Assembly: GCA_902141825.1 (NCBI GenBank) | Contig: CABFPG010000002.1 | Coordinates: forward strand, 248,001-312,000 | Origin: Thalassocella blandensis | Lineage (GTDB): Bacteria; Pseudomonadota; Gammaproteobacteria; Pseudomonadales; Cellvibrionaceae | DNA: 64,000 nucleotides | Reading direction: 5' to 3' | Shown here: piece by piece, positions 10,168 through 18,416 of the stretch | Layout of the letters: each line of letters opens with the position of its first letter | Position numbering within the stretch: position 1 is the stretch's first letter | Made by a program: the position numbers and the translations under genes | The notes under the pieces: model-generated | Told to the model about the DNA's origin: nothing | The model's input: the letters and a program-made list of their open reading frames with translations, nothing else | Databases searched by the model: none

Positions 10168-11010
10168 TTATCTAAGAGAGCCCTTTCTCCGTGGGCTTTC
10201 TTCCTGACCAACTTTGAACTGATCTATAAAACCCAATATATTCCCTTTCTTAGATTCTTTAACATGCGCCTCGTTACCGCACGCCTGATGCACTGTACGC
10301 ACTAAATAGTGATAGGCTCTTAGGTAACACGGGTAGGTATTTAGGAAGTCCTCCAGAAGGTCCAGCACAGTTGAGTACCTTTTTTGGCGCAGCAACAAAT
10401 CCAACAATCCTATTAAAGCCCAGCCAGATCCGTTGCAATCCATTTCCTTCTTGTAGAGTTCCTCTGCTTCGCTTTCCATATTCAACTTAATATACAAGCG
10501 CGCCAGCATGCGTTTCGCATGGTCGGCATATTCATCGCGCTGACGAATGTAGAACTTTAATTCATTTATAGCATCTTCATACTTTTCACTAGCGATATAA
10601 TTGTAAAACCTCGTAAAAGCGTAAAAACGTCTACAGTAGAACTCCACCTTTTTTATGGATTCTTCCATGCTGTTTTCGAGGTCAATATATTCATCTACGC
10701 AAATATTCTCTCGCAAAAAGTTCTGCTCTGGAATCAAACCAGAATAAAACACGACAATCACGGAACGATAGGATATTTTTCCGCGGTCTTTTAATTCACG
10801 AATAGTCTTATCAACACTGGCTGGTGACGTTGAATCGAAGTGACAAACGAGTAAATCGTACTCCAGGCTTTCATTTACGCCTTTGCTTAATGCGGAACTA
10901 GCGCAATCAAAAACATTAAATTTAAACTCATTAAAAACATCAACTAGACCACCCTGAAGCTGATCGTCATTTTCAATCAACAGCGCATTAAATGAATGTA
11001 AACGCTCCAT
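10168..11010 (-). CDS. Degenerate receiver domain fused to TPR-like repeats
   Basis: This 280-residue protein has a response-regulator-like N-terminus (about 8-120): the acidic pair D15/D16 is present, but the usual phospho-acceptor position carries H57 (an aspartate is at 59), and the conserved lysine near the end of the domain is not evident. Residues 125-245 form helical pairs of TPR type (YEDAINELKFYIRQ, AKRMLARLYIKLNMESEAEELY, YSTVLDLLEDFLNTYP). The start is well supported by AAGGAAGGA directly before ATG. It lies 56 bases upstream of the giant adhesin gene on the same strand, so it may regulate adhesin expression or export through protein-protein contacts. There is no DNA-binding or catalytic output domain. 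Whether it is phosphorylated is doubtful. Confidence 0.8.
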   Translation of the reverse strand: MERLHSFNALLIENDDQLQGGLVDVFNEFKFNVFDCASSALSKGVNESLEYDLLVCHFDSTSPASVDKTIRELKDRGKISYRSVIVVFYSGLIPEQNFLRENICVDEYIDLENSMEESIKKVEFYCRRFYAFTRFYNYIASEKYEDAINELKFYIRQRDEYADHAKRMLARLYIKLNMESEAEELYKKEMDCNGSGWALIGLLDLLLRQKRYSTVLDLLEDFLNTYPCYLRAYHYLVRTVHQACGNEAHVKESKKGNILGFIDQFKVGQEESPRRKGSLR

Positions 11011-11460
11011 TCCTTCCTTACCTTTCGCTACATTACAGACTAGAAATTCGATATCGTATCTATCGTTTGATTATTTTAAGTCTAGGCAAAGAAACAAGGA
11101 GTTCTAGGATTGAATACTTATAAATAGGTGCCAACTTTAAAACCATAAAATTGTCGATTTACGATTTTTACTATATATATCAATATCTTATGACATATCT
11201 TAAAAGCGTCACCTTGCCTTTTAACGGCTTATTTCGTGAGTAATTGGCACCACTCGTTATAAGTGGAACTACTCAATATAATCGATCTAAAGGATTAAAC
11301 GGATAGTGTGTAAAAATAAGCACTTTAAACGTCTTAATGCCTTATATGTACGTACGTCATTTATTTCTATAACTAATATATACGTACGCATGCCGCTTTT
11401 ACACTAAGAAAAGGGAAACCACCTTATGAGGAAACTGAATTACCTAAGCGAACCCTGCAA
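11011..11460. other. Intergenic region, promoter of receiver-TPR/adhesin unit presumed
   Basis: No gene is visible in these 450 AT-rich bases. They lie upstream of the receiver-TPR gene and downstream of the histidine kinase gene. An imperfect hairpin (GAGTA...CCACT...AGTGG...TACTC) spans about 11237-11273. Two copies of TACGTACG lie near 11349 and 11383, about 34 bases apart, and could be operator half-sites. I found no -24/-12 promoter with correct spacing here. Confidence 0.5.
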
Positions 11461-12771
11461 TCAACACGGTAAAGCAATACACACAGAAAGACCTGGAGGA
11501 GTAGTGTTTTTAGCAATGATTTCGCCACTGTGAGATTTAATGATGTGTTCAGCGATTGCCAGACCAATACCGGCTCCCTTAAATCTCGCTCTGGCAGTAC
11601 TACTGCGATAAAAAGGCGCAAAAATATTCTTTAACTCACTTTCATCAACACCTTCACCCTCGTCTGATATATAGAGCTTTGCCAAGTTACCTTCCTTTGC
11701 TATCCGAATTTCAATTTGACTATCCGGTGGCGTATGACGAATGGCATTCCTAATGATATTTTCGATGGCGCGAATAAGATGATCTGGACGCATCTTGACA
11801 CTCAAATCTTGTTCGGATGGGTGAAACACAATTGACTTATTGACTGCATTAGCCTCGAAGATGGCGTCATCAATGAGCGGCTGCAACACCGTACCAAGCT
11901 CAAGATATTCCAAGGCCTGCGTACCCGCCTCAATGTCCAGGCGCGCCAGCGCCATCACTTCATCAATCAGTACGTCCATATGGCTTAATTCTTTCTTAAG
12001 CCGTGTTTGAAGGGTATCCAGCTCTTTCCCATTCGCATCATCCAACATATCCGAAATTAATAAGAGCCTTGCCAACGGTGAACGCAATTCGTGTGACACA
12101 TCGCGCAGTAGATTTTGCTGCTTTGTCTGCTCTCCATCCAGCGCTTTAGCCATAGAATCGAATCTCCTGGCCAACTCTGCGATTTCATCCTTCCTGGCCC
12201 CTACCGTTGCAGCAACATTAGTTTGAAAATCCCCTTTCGCTACCCGATCGCTGGCCAGGTTTAGCTGCTGAATTGGAAAGGTAATAAATCGTGCCAAAAT
12301 AACCGAGGCCAAACCACTGGCTAAAAATGCGATGAGAACCAGAATTAATGGAGAAAACAAGGTAAATGGCATTTTCGGACGTGGTGGTACACTCACCAAA
12401 TGAAATGGCGGATAACCCTCTATGCGAATTACCCTGTCCTCATGCAATTGATTCAAGCTGCGAAAAGACGACATGCGACGCAATACAATCACGGGTATAT
12501 CCCGTTCCAGCAAATCCTCACCATCTGACGTTATAAGAAACACAGACTGATGCAGTTTTTCAAAACGTTTAACCCAATGTTCAAGCGATTCCCCTTTCGC
12601 TAGAGACAGTTGCAAATCTCTACTAAGCTGCGCATGTGAAATGGGAGGATTTTGAAATTTTTCTCGCATATCGCGTTCGACATACTGATGAAAAACCAGC
12701 ACTGATATAAAAACAACCGACGCAAAAACGCCCCAGTTAGCAAGCCAGATGCGAACAAACAAACGATTCAT
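11461..12771 (-). CDS. Membrane sensor histidine kinase, CpxA/EnvZ-like
   Basis: This 436-residue inner-membrane kinase has two membrane segments (about 10-27 and 139-161) that flank a periplasmic sensor of roughly 110 residues. A HAMP linker (162-213) follows, then the H-box RDVSHELRSPLARLL with H227, the N-box ENIIRNAIRHTP and the G-boxes DEGEGV and GAGIGLAIAEHI. All catalytic motifs look intact. Its start overlaps the stop of the response regulator gene by 4 bases (ATGA), so the two are translationally coupled and almost certainly form a pair. The periplasmic domain is acidic and not recognised; by comparison with CpxA it may sense envelope or surface conditions, perhaps through the lipoprotein encoded first in the operon. 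Confidence 0.93.
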   Translation of the reverse strand: MNRLFVRIWLANWGVFASVVFISVLVFHQYVERDMREKFQNPPISHAQLSRDLQLSLAKGESLEHWVKRFEKLHQSVFLITSDGEDLLERDIPVIVLRRMSSFRSLNQLHEDRVIRIEGYPPFHLVSVPPRPKMPFTLFSPLILVLIAFLASGLASVILARFITFPIQQLNLASDRVAKGDFQTNVAATVGARKDEIAELARRFDSMAKALDGEQTKQQNLLRDVSHELRSPLARLLLISDMLDDANGKELDTLQTRLKKELSHMDVLIDEVMALARLDIEAGTQALEYLELGTVLQPLIDDAIFEANAVNKSIVFHPSEQDLSVKMRPDHLIRAIENIIRNAIRHTPPDSQIEIRIAKEGNLAKLYISDEGEGVDESELKNIFAPFYRSSTARARFKGAGIGLAIAEHIIKSHSGEIIAKNTTPPGLSVCIALPC

Positions 12772-13439
12772 GCGATGTATTGATACCCCACGCCACGAAC
12801 AGACAGTATTCGATGCGCACCATCATCCATAGGGCCAAGTTTTTTACGCAAACTGCTTACATGCGTATCCAGGCTGCGATCATAGGGCATTGGCTCTCGA
12901 TTAAGTACTGTGCGATAAAGGTGATCGCGCGAAACCGGCTCACCGGCACGACTCACGAGCAACTTTAAAATAACTGACTCTACACCCGTGAGCTTTACCA
13001 TTTTGCCGGAAATCACTGCGGTATTGCGTGCGGGTGTAAAACTCATGTCACCAATATCTATAGCATTATTGTGATGAGATTTATTTGTTCGGCGAAGAAT
13101 GGCTTTCATTCGCGCAAGCAGTTCATCGGAACTAAAAGGCTTTGGCAAATAGTCGTCCGCACCAAGATTCAACCCCAGGACCTTATCTTTTTCATCCCCT
13201 TTAGCGGTTAGCATAATCACAACAATATCAGACGTTAACCGTATACGTTGCAATATATCAAAGCCGGAAATATCCGGGAGCATGACATCCAAAAGAACAA
13301 TATCAAACCTTCGTGCTTGTAGAAGTTTTAAGCCTAACTCTCCGTCTAAAGCAAATATCAGCTCCACACCAAATCGTTTAAACACATCATGTAACAATTC
13401 ACACAGCTCGTGATCATCGTCAATCATCAATACACGCAT
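12768..13439 (-). CDS. OmpR/PhoB-family response regulator (CpxR-like)
   Basis: The 223-residue protein has a complete receiver (acidic pocket D7-D9, phospho-acceptor D51 in LLDVMLPDISG, T78, K100 in the PKPF motif) and a C-terminal winged helix (about 128-221) with the typical RSLDTHVSSLRKKLG and RGVGYQY segments. A ribosome site AGGGAC precedes the ATG. It is the partner of the kinase that overlaps its end. It lies 23 bases after the beta-helix lipoprotein gene, so that lipoprotein may be in the same operon, either as an input to the system or as a target of it. Confidence 0.94.
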   Translation of the reverse strand: MRVLMIDDDHELCELLHDVFKRFGVELIFALDGELGLKLLQARRFDIVLLDVMLPDISGFDILQRIRLTSDIVVIMLTAKGDEKDKVLGLNLGADDYLPKPFSSDELLARMKAILRRTNKSHHNNAIDIGDMSFTPARNTAVISGKMVKLTGVESVILKLLVSRAGEPVSRDHLYRTVLNREPMPYDRSLDTHVSSLRKKLGPMDDGAHRILSVRGVGYQYIA

Positions 13440-13462
13440 ACAAAGTCCCTGAGCAATTCTAA

Positions 13463-15949
13463 TTAGTTTATACGTTGTAAAAGGAATCTCTGATTATCTG
13501 CTCCCGTTAATGCACAATTGGATACAGGAATACCGTTAGAGTATGTGCTACCTGGCACAGATAAACCGTAAGCAAGATTTTTTTTGTTACGTATAAAGTA
13601 ATATCCCTGGTATTCATCCAGCAACCAGCGTTGATTGTACCCTTGTATATCTTCTTCCACGTAGACAATACCTTGTCCGACAACACATGATTCAGCGAAA
13701 CTGGATACCGTCTGCATAAATCCATCTTCATCGATAGACAGGTTTTCAATACTTACGTAAGGGCCATTATCAACATTTAATCGCCACTGAAAAGCGGGTG
13801 TATCGCCACATATTGCAACTTCAACTTGATAATATGCTTCTACATCTCCCGATGCCTCAACATAAGCTACTGCCAGGCATCGCGCTGTATCTCTAGCTAG
13901 TTGAATACGATACACGGGAACAATCGATTCATCCGTGTAAATAGCCGCACCGGAATACATCACCTCACCTTCATCGTAACGAATATTTTGAGCTACTGTA
14001 GCCTGTTGTACACCTTCCGCACTGACTTGAGTAAAGTCACCATCCTCTAAATCGAAAGCATTCTGATATAACATGGCATTCTCGCCCCAGCTATCTTCTG
14101 AAAATTCTTCGGTCAGTGGAAGCAAACGAATGACCGATTGGAGTTCAGGCGCTACGGAATATTCAAAGTAATTAAACCTGAAAAGTGTATCGTTACCCTG
14201 ATTCATAATCAGAGAATCTCGCTCGCCATCACCTCGCTGTTTTTGCTCCAGGAAGGCATTGTATTCAATATGTGTATCTTCAGAACCCGCGGCAACTTTA
14301 ATTGCTCGCGCATTACCTAGAGATAAAAAGGTATTATGACGAATAGTATTTTGCTGGTTATTGACTAAAGGAGAATCCCCCACATTCACCCCGGCCAGTG
14401 ACTCTCGTTGTACATTGCCCTCTTCATTTCCCGCAGTAAATGCACCACCGATATTACTAAATTCATTTAACGCCACCGTATTACGATAACCTCCAGATGT
14501 GATAGAGACACCACTTACACCAAGATTATCCAGTGTTAAGTTACGCAAACTATTATCGTGTCCGCCTCGTATTTGAACACCCTGTGCAGCGCTGGAAAAT
14601 TCAATTCCACTGACACTCCAATAGCTACCATCCAATGTGAGTGCACTATGATTCATAATACTGTCGCCAGAAAAGATAACGCCCTCTTCTTCAGCCACCA
14701 AATAGATGTATTCATTAGGTGTTCCACTTCTGTTGGAGTAAAAATGCGAGTTTTCATCACCACTTTTTTCAAGTCCAATATCACCTTTGTAGGTACCTTT
14801 TGCCACGATAATTTCATCGTTTGGCTCCGCATTTTTCAGAGCCTGCTGGAGCTCTTCAACCGTATCAACTTCAATGCGGTTGCGTGCGTAGCGCGTATAA
14901 TGAAATGTATACTGCCCGGTACTATAACCATTGAGGGATGTAACACTAACAACGAAGGTCCCTGCATCGTCATTCACTTCAAGATAATACGGCTCTTCAG
15001 CGGTCACTTCTCTGTCGTTAATATAAATTGAAACACCGTCAACAACGGGCTTTACGTTTATCGGGAAACGCGATATGGACTTATCCAAAACCACACTATA
15101 TTCATTGATACCACATACAAAATCGAAATCTACATCCCTAATCTCAATGTTTTCTAAACCCGTATACGATACTAAAGTTTCATCTGATGCCGACAAACGA
15201 TTAACAACGACGGTATACTGCTGCGAATACACTTCGTTTTCAGACGTAACAACATAATCAAAGGTATTTTCTCCTTGATACAGATTGTGATAGGTCGTCT
15301 CACCAGATTTAACGGATTCTCCATTAATTGCAAGTGAAGATTCGTAACGGTCTGTAAGCGCAATGGATGCGAACGAACAAGTCGCAAAAGGAATCGACAA
15401 TTCGTATGAAAAAACGTCTGAACTAAAGATGGGAGACAGCGCAATTTCATCACTGGTAGAAATGAAATCATATAAGGCTATTGCACTAATGTTCGCACTT
15501 GAACGAACTTTATAGATATTGAGCCTATAGATTGTCGTGTTCTCCTCTTCATCTGAAAGAACCAGACTAAAGTAATTCTCTCCCTCTTCAACATCAAAAT
15601 CGGCATTTACTGTATTGGCAAACACCATCTCGTCATCTACTTTCTCATTGTTAATCTTTACTGTGATTTCTATATTGCTATTTTCTGACTTTGCATCGAT
15701 ATGTATTTGACTGACAGTCTCATCCACCTCCAGTTCATAGACCCCCAGACGGTTTTTATCGAATTCAATATCATATCCCTGCACCTCGAACGCTTCGAGG
15801 TAATACACGCTCCCTGAAGGAACTGCACCATTATCAGGGCCACATGCTACAAGCAACAAGGGAAAAAAGGCGTACTTTATATAGGAAAGAATCTTATTTA
15901 ATCTAAAACAACAAAAGGAAATGGCATGTAATTGGAGGTATTTTTTCAT
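13463..15949 (-). CDS. Large lipoprotein: cadherin-like repeats, right-handed beta-helix, ricin-like end
   Basis: This 828-residue protein begins with a long signal peptide and a lipobox LLLVACG (C36). Three cadherin-like beta-sandwich units (about 48-350) each end in the recurring YRLNIYK / YTVVVNR / YTFHYTR strand. Residues about 356-640 form a right-handed parallel beta-helix (VEELQQALKNAEPNDEIIVAKGTY, then Asn/Gly-rich rungs), resembling PL6-type polysaccharide lyases. The C-terminus (about 665-828) has QRWLL and NQRFLL repeats of ricin/CBM13 type. It is probably an outer-membrane-anchored polysaccharide-binding or -cleaving protein; lyase activity cannot be judged from motifs alone. It is followed at 23 bases by the response regulator and kinase genes. 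Ribosome site AAGG lies 6-9 bases before the ATG. Confidence 0.85.
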   Translation of the reverse strand: MKKYLQLHAISFCCFRLNKILSYIKYAFFPLLLVACGPDNGAVPSGSVYYLEAFEVQGYDIEFDKNRLGVYELEVDETVSQIHIDAKSENSNIEITVKINNEKVDDEMVFANTVNADFDVEEGENYFSLVLSDEEENTTIYRLNIYKVRSSANISAIALYDFISTSDEIALSPIFSSDVFSYELSIPFATCSFASIALTDRYESSLAINGESVKSGETTYHNLYQGENTFDYVVTSENEVYSQQYTVVVNRLSASDETLVSYTGLENIEIRDVDFDFVCGINEYSVVLDKSISRFPINVKPVVDGVSIYINDREVTAEEPYYLEVNDDAGTFVVSVTSLNGYSTGQYTFHYTRYARNRIEVDTVEELQQALKNAEPNDEIIVAKGTYKGDIGLEKSGDENSHFYSNRSGTPNEYIYLVAEEEGVIFSGDSIMNHSALTLDGSYWSVSGIEFSSAAQGVQIRGGHDNSLRNLTLDNLGVSGVSITSGGYRNTVALNEFSNIGGAFTAGNEEGNVQRESLAGVNVGDSPLVNNQQNTIRHNTFLSLGNARAIKVAAGSEDTHIEYNAFLEQKQRGDGERDSLIMNQGNDTLFRFNYFEYSVAPELQSVIRLLPLTEEFSEDSWGENAMLYQNAFDLEDGDFTQVSAEGVQQATVAQNIRYDEGEVMYSGAAIYTDESIVPVYRIQLARDTARCLAVAYVEASGDVEAYYQVEVAICGDTPAFQWRLNVDNGPYVSIENLSIDEDGFMQTVSSFAESCVVGQGIVYVEEDIQGYNQRWLLDEYQGYYFIRNKKNLAYGLSVPGSTYSNGIPVSNCALTGADNQRFLLQRIN

Positions 15950-16219
15950 CGGTACCTTGATTTATTATTTCACTATCTGATTTTTTATTTGCGGTAAAAG
16001 TAGCGAGCATGGGACTCCATTTAATTTTGTTTGTTCGAGGAAATCTTGTAAAAAGACATAACTTGACAAAACTTTACATAACTTAACGCTAACACCCTCC
16101 TTGCCTCTTCTCAAACATCAGAACTTTCTAGAAGATACTCGGTCTTTATCGCAAGCTTTTATTATCACGTCAAAAAACAACTATTAAATATCTTCAAGGG
16201 CCAATAATCAGGTTAATCT

Positions 16220-18292
16220 ATGCAATTACATTCACAGCTCAATTACAGATTAATAATCGTCTTACTTAGTTTTATGCTGATCAATTGTGGTGGTTCGGGC
16301 AGTAACTCCGACGATAGCAATCCAGACGACTTTACGTTTACAGATGAAACAGATGTTCCGTTGGCGGAGTACATTGTTTCAGACGCTATTGATGTGGAAG
16401 GTATCAATACTGAAGCAGACATACGCATTGAAGGTGGCGAATACTCTATTAATGGCGGAGCGTTTACCGATGAAGACGGTGAAGTAACGAATTTACAGAC
16501 CGTACGAGTAAGGGTTATGTCATCCGATTTGCTTGATACAGAAACAGAACTCACTTTATATATCGGCAATCAGGAAGATACCTTCACCGTCCGAACTGTC
16601 GCTTTAACGCTAAGCGCGAAAAGCGCTTTTAAAGGGCTAACATTCAGCTGGCGCTCTGCCGAAGGTGCGGACTATTATCGTCTGCTGGAAAAGGCGACGG
16701 CAGATTCCGAGTTTGTATTGCTGGGTCGCGAATTAGATTCCGCTGCCATCGGATTAACGGAAGAAAAGCCGATTCACAAGCTCGACTGGTATAACACAGA
16801 ATACAAGTTGGAAGCCTGTACCAATGCAGACTGCTCTACTACAGATGAGATTTCTGTTTATAGTTATATGCGACGCGCTATCGCATATATCAAAGCAAGT
16901 AATACAGAAAGCCACGACCGGTTTGGCAAACTCGCAATCAGTGCCGACGGCAACACTCTGGCGGTAGGTGCCCCCGGGGAAGACAGTGCCGCAAAAGGAT
17001 TTAATGGTGATGATGGCGATAACTCAACTAGCGGCGCTGGAGCAGTATTTATTTATGTTAAAGACAATGGTACGTGGCGTTTTCAAACCTATGTGAAAGC
17101 GTCAAACACAGATGAAGCGGATGCCTTTGGCACCAGCGTTAGTTTGAGCAGCGACGGAAATACACTCGCAGTAGGCGCCCCTTTTGAGGATAGCGATGCT
17201 CAAACAATTGACGGAGCACAAAATAACAATAATGCCGAAGACTCCGGCGCAGTTTACGTTTTCCGGCGTAGCGGCGATGTGTGGATTCAACAGAACTACA
17301 TAAAAGCTTCTAACTCTGAAGCCGGTGATAATTTTGGAACGAAAGTCGCCTTGAGCACCTTTGGCGCTTCCCTCGCGGTTGCTGCTCCCGGTGAAGATAG
17401 TGCCGACAATCTGGATGGGACAGTGAACACGGTGCAAAATTCCGGTGCCGTCTACATGTATGCACTGAATGGTGATATTTGGGAAGAAGAAGCGACGTTA
17501 AAAGCGAGTAATGCTGGTGCAGCAGACAATTTTGGCTCTGCCATATCCATCGCCGCGAACGGCAAAAAAATTGTCGTTGGAGCAATAAACGAGCAAAGCG
17601 ACAGCAACGGTGTAAATGCTGATGACACGGATAATTCAGCTAATTTAGCTGGTGCAGCTTATGTGTTTGACAAGACTGATAGCGGTTGGCAACAAACCCA
17701 CTATTTAAAAGCCTCGAACTCAGCGGTCAATCAACGCTTTGGAGCTTCTGTCAGTATATCGGCTGATGCCAGCACCATAGCCGTAGGTGCCATTGGAGAA
17801 TCCAGCATCGCCATAGGCATTAACGGTGACCAAACAGATACCTCGGTTACTGATGCAGGAGCAGCCTATGTGTTCTCCCTGATAAATAACACCTGGGTAC
17901 AACAAGCCTATGTAAAATCCTCTAACGGTGATGAAGGCGATCTGTTCGGCACCTCTATCTCATTGAGTTCTACAGGTAACTTATTAGCCGTTGGCGCGAT
18001 TGGCGAAAGTAGTTTGTCTGAAGGCGTCAGTGGCAATCAAGGAGATAATTCCATGTCTGCCTCTGGCGCTGTTTATGTATATGAACGCAAAGACAACACA
18101 TGGCAACAAATAAAATATGTGAAAGCTCCGAATACCAATGCGGGAGATAACTTTGGCAGTTCGCTCATGCTAAATGCTTCCGGGAATACGCTGGTTGTGT
18201 CAGCACCAGAAGAGCAAGGAGATTCAACTAACTTTGACAACATCCAATCCAACAACGCACTTACCAGCGCCGGTGCTATTTACATGTATTAA
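16220..18292 (+). CDS. FG-GAP beta-propeller lipoprotein (seven blades)
   Basis: This 690-residue lipoprotein has the lipobox MLINC (C23), an acidic stretch, a beta-rich domain (about 40-130), a fibronectin-like domain (about 130-215) and then seven repeats of about 65 residues. Each repeat reads roughly KASN...D.FG..VSLS.DGNTLAVGAP.E.S, followed by SGAVYVF and a tryptophan strand. Seven copies suit a complete integrin-like propeller. FG-GAP propellers usually act in binding, often calcium-dependent, at the cell surface. The gene is divergent from the beta-helix lipoprotein, sharing a 270-base control region, so the two may be co-regulated. A strong terminator follows. Confidence 0.88.
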   Translation: MQLHSQLNYRLIIVLLSFMLINCGGSGSNSDDSNPDDFTFTDETDVPLAEYIVSDAIDVEGINTEADIRIEGGEYSINGGAFTDEDGEVTNLQTVRVRVMSSDLLDTETELTLYIGNQEDTFTVRTVALTLSAKSAFKGLTFSWRSAEGADYYRLLEKATADSEFVLLGRELDSAAIGLTEEKPIHKLDWYNTEYKLEACTNADCSTTDEISVYSYMRRAIAYIKASNTESHDRFGKLAISADGNTLAVGAPGEDSAAKGFNGDDGDNSTSGAGAVFIYVKDNGTWRFQTYVKASNTDEADAFGTSVSLSSDGNTLAVGAPFEDSDAQTIDGAQNNNNAEDSGAVYVFRRSGDVWIQQNYIKASNSEAGDNFGTKVALSTFGASLAVAAPGEDSADNLDGTVNTVQNSGAVYMYALNGDIWEEEATLKASNAGAADNFGSAISIAANGKKIVVGAINEQSDSNGVNADDTDNSANLAGAAYVFDKTDSGWQQTHYLKASNSAVNQRFGASVSISADASTIAVGAIGESSIAIGINGDQTDTSVTDAGAAYVFSLINNTWVQQAYVKSSNGDEGDLFGTSISLSSTGNLLAVGAIGESSLSEGVSGNQGDNSMSASGAVYVYERKDNTWQQIKYVKAPNTNAGDNFGSSLMLNASGNTLVVSAPEEQGDSTNFDNIQSNNALTSAGAIYMY

Positions 18293-18334
18293 TCCAGGTA
18301 TAACAAATTTTTGTGTGGTTTAAATTGGACCATC

Positions 18335-18359
18335 AGCGCCTGGTACCAGGCGCTTTTTT
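18335..18359 (+). terminator. Rho-independent terminator after FG-GAP gene
   Basis: A perfect 9-bp stem AGCGCCTGG/CCAGGCGCT with a two-base loop is followed by six T residues, 43 bases after the stop codon. Confidence 0.93.
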
Positions 18360-18416
18360 GTAGTATGTCTTTTACTTAAAATTTGGATCGAGGGTTACAT
18401 CCATTTTCATCTAGGG

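Noticed and set aside
10178-10200. Terminator between the receiver-TPR gene and the adhesin gene
   Set aside because: A weak 5-bp stem (AGCCC/GGGCT) lies inside the coding sequence and has no T-tract.
11345-11395. TACGTACG copies as ends of a mobile element
   Set aside because: They are only 34 bases apart with no transposase or target-site duplication; at most an operator.
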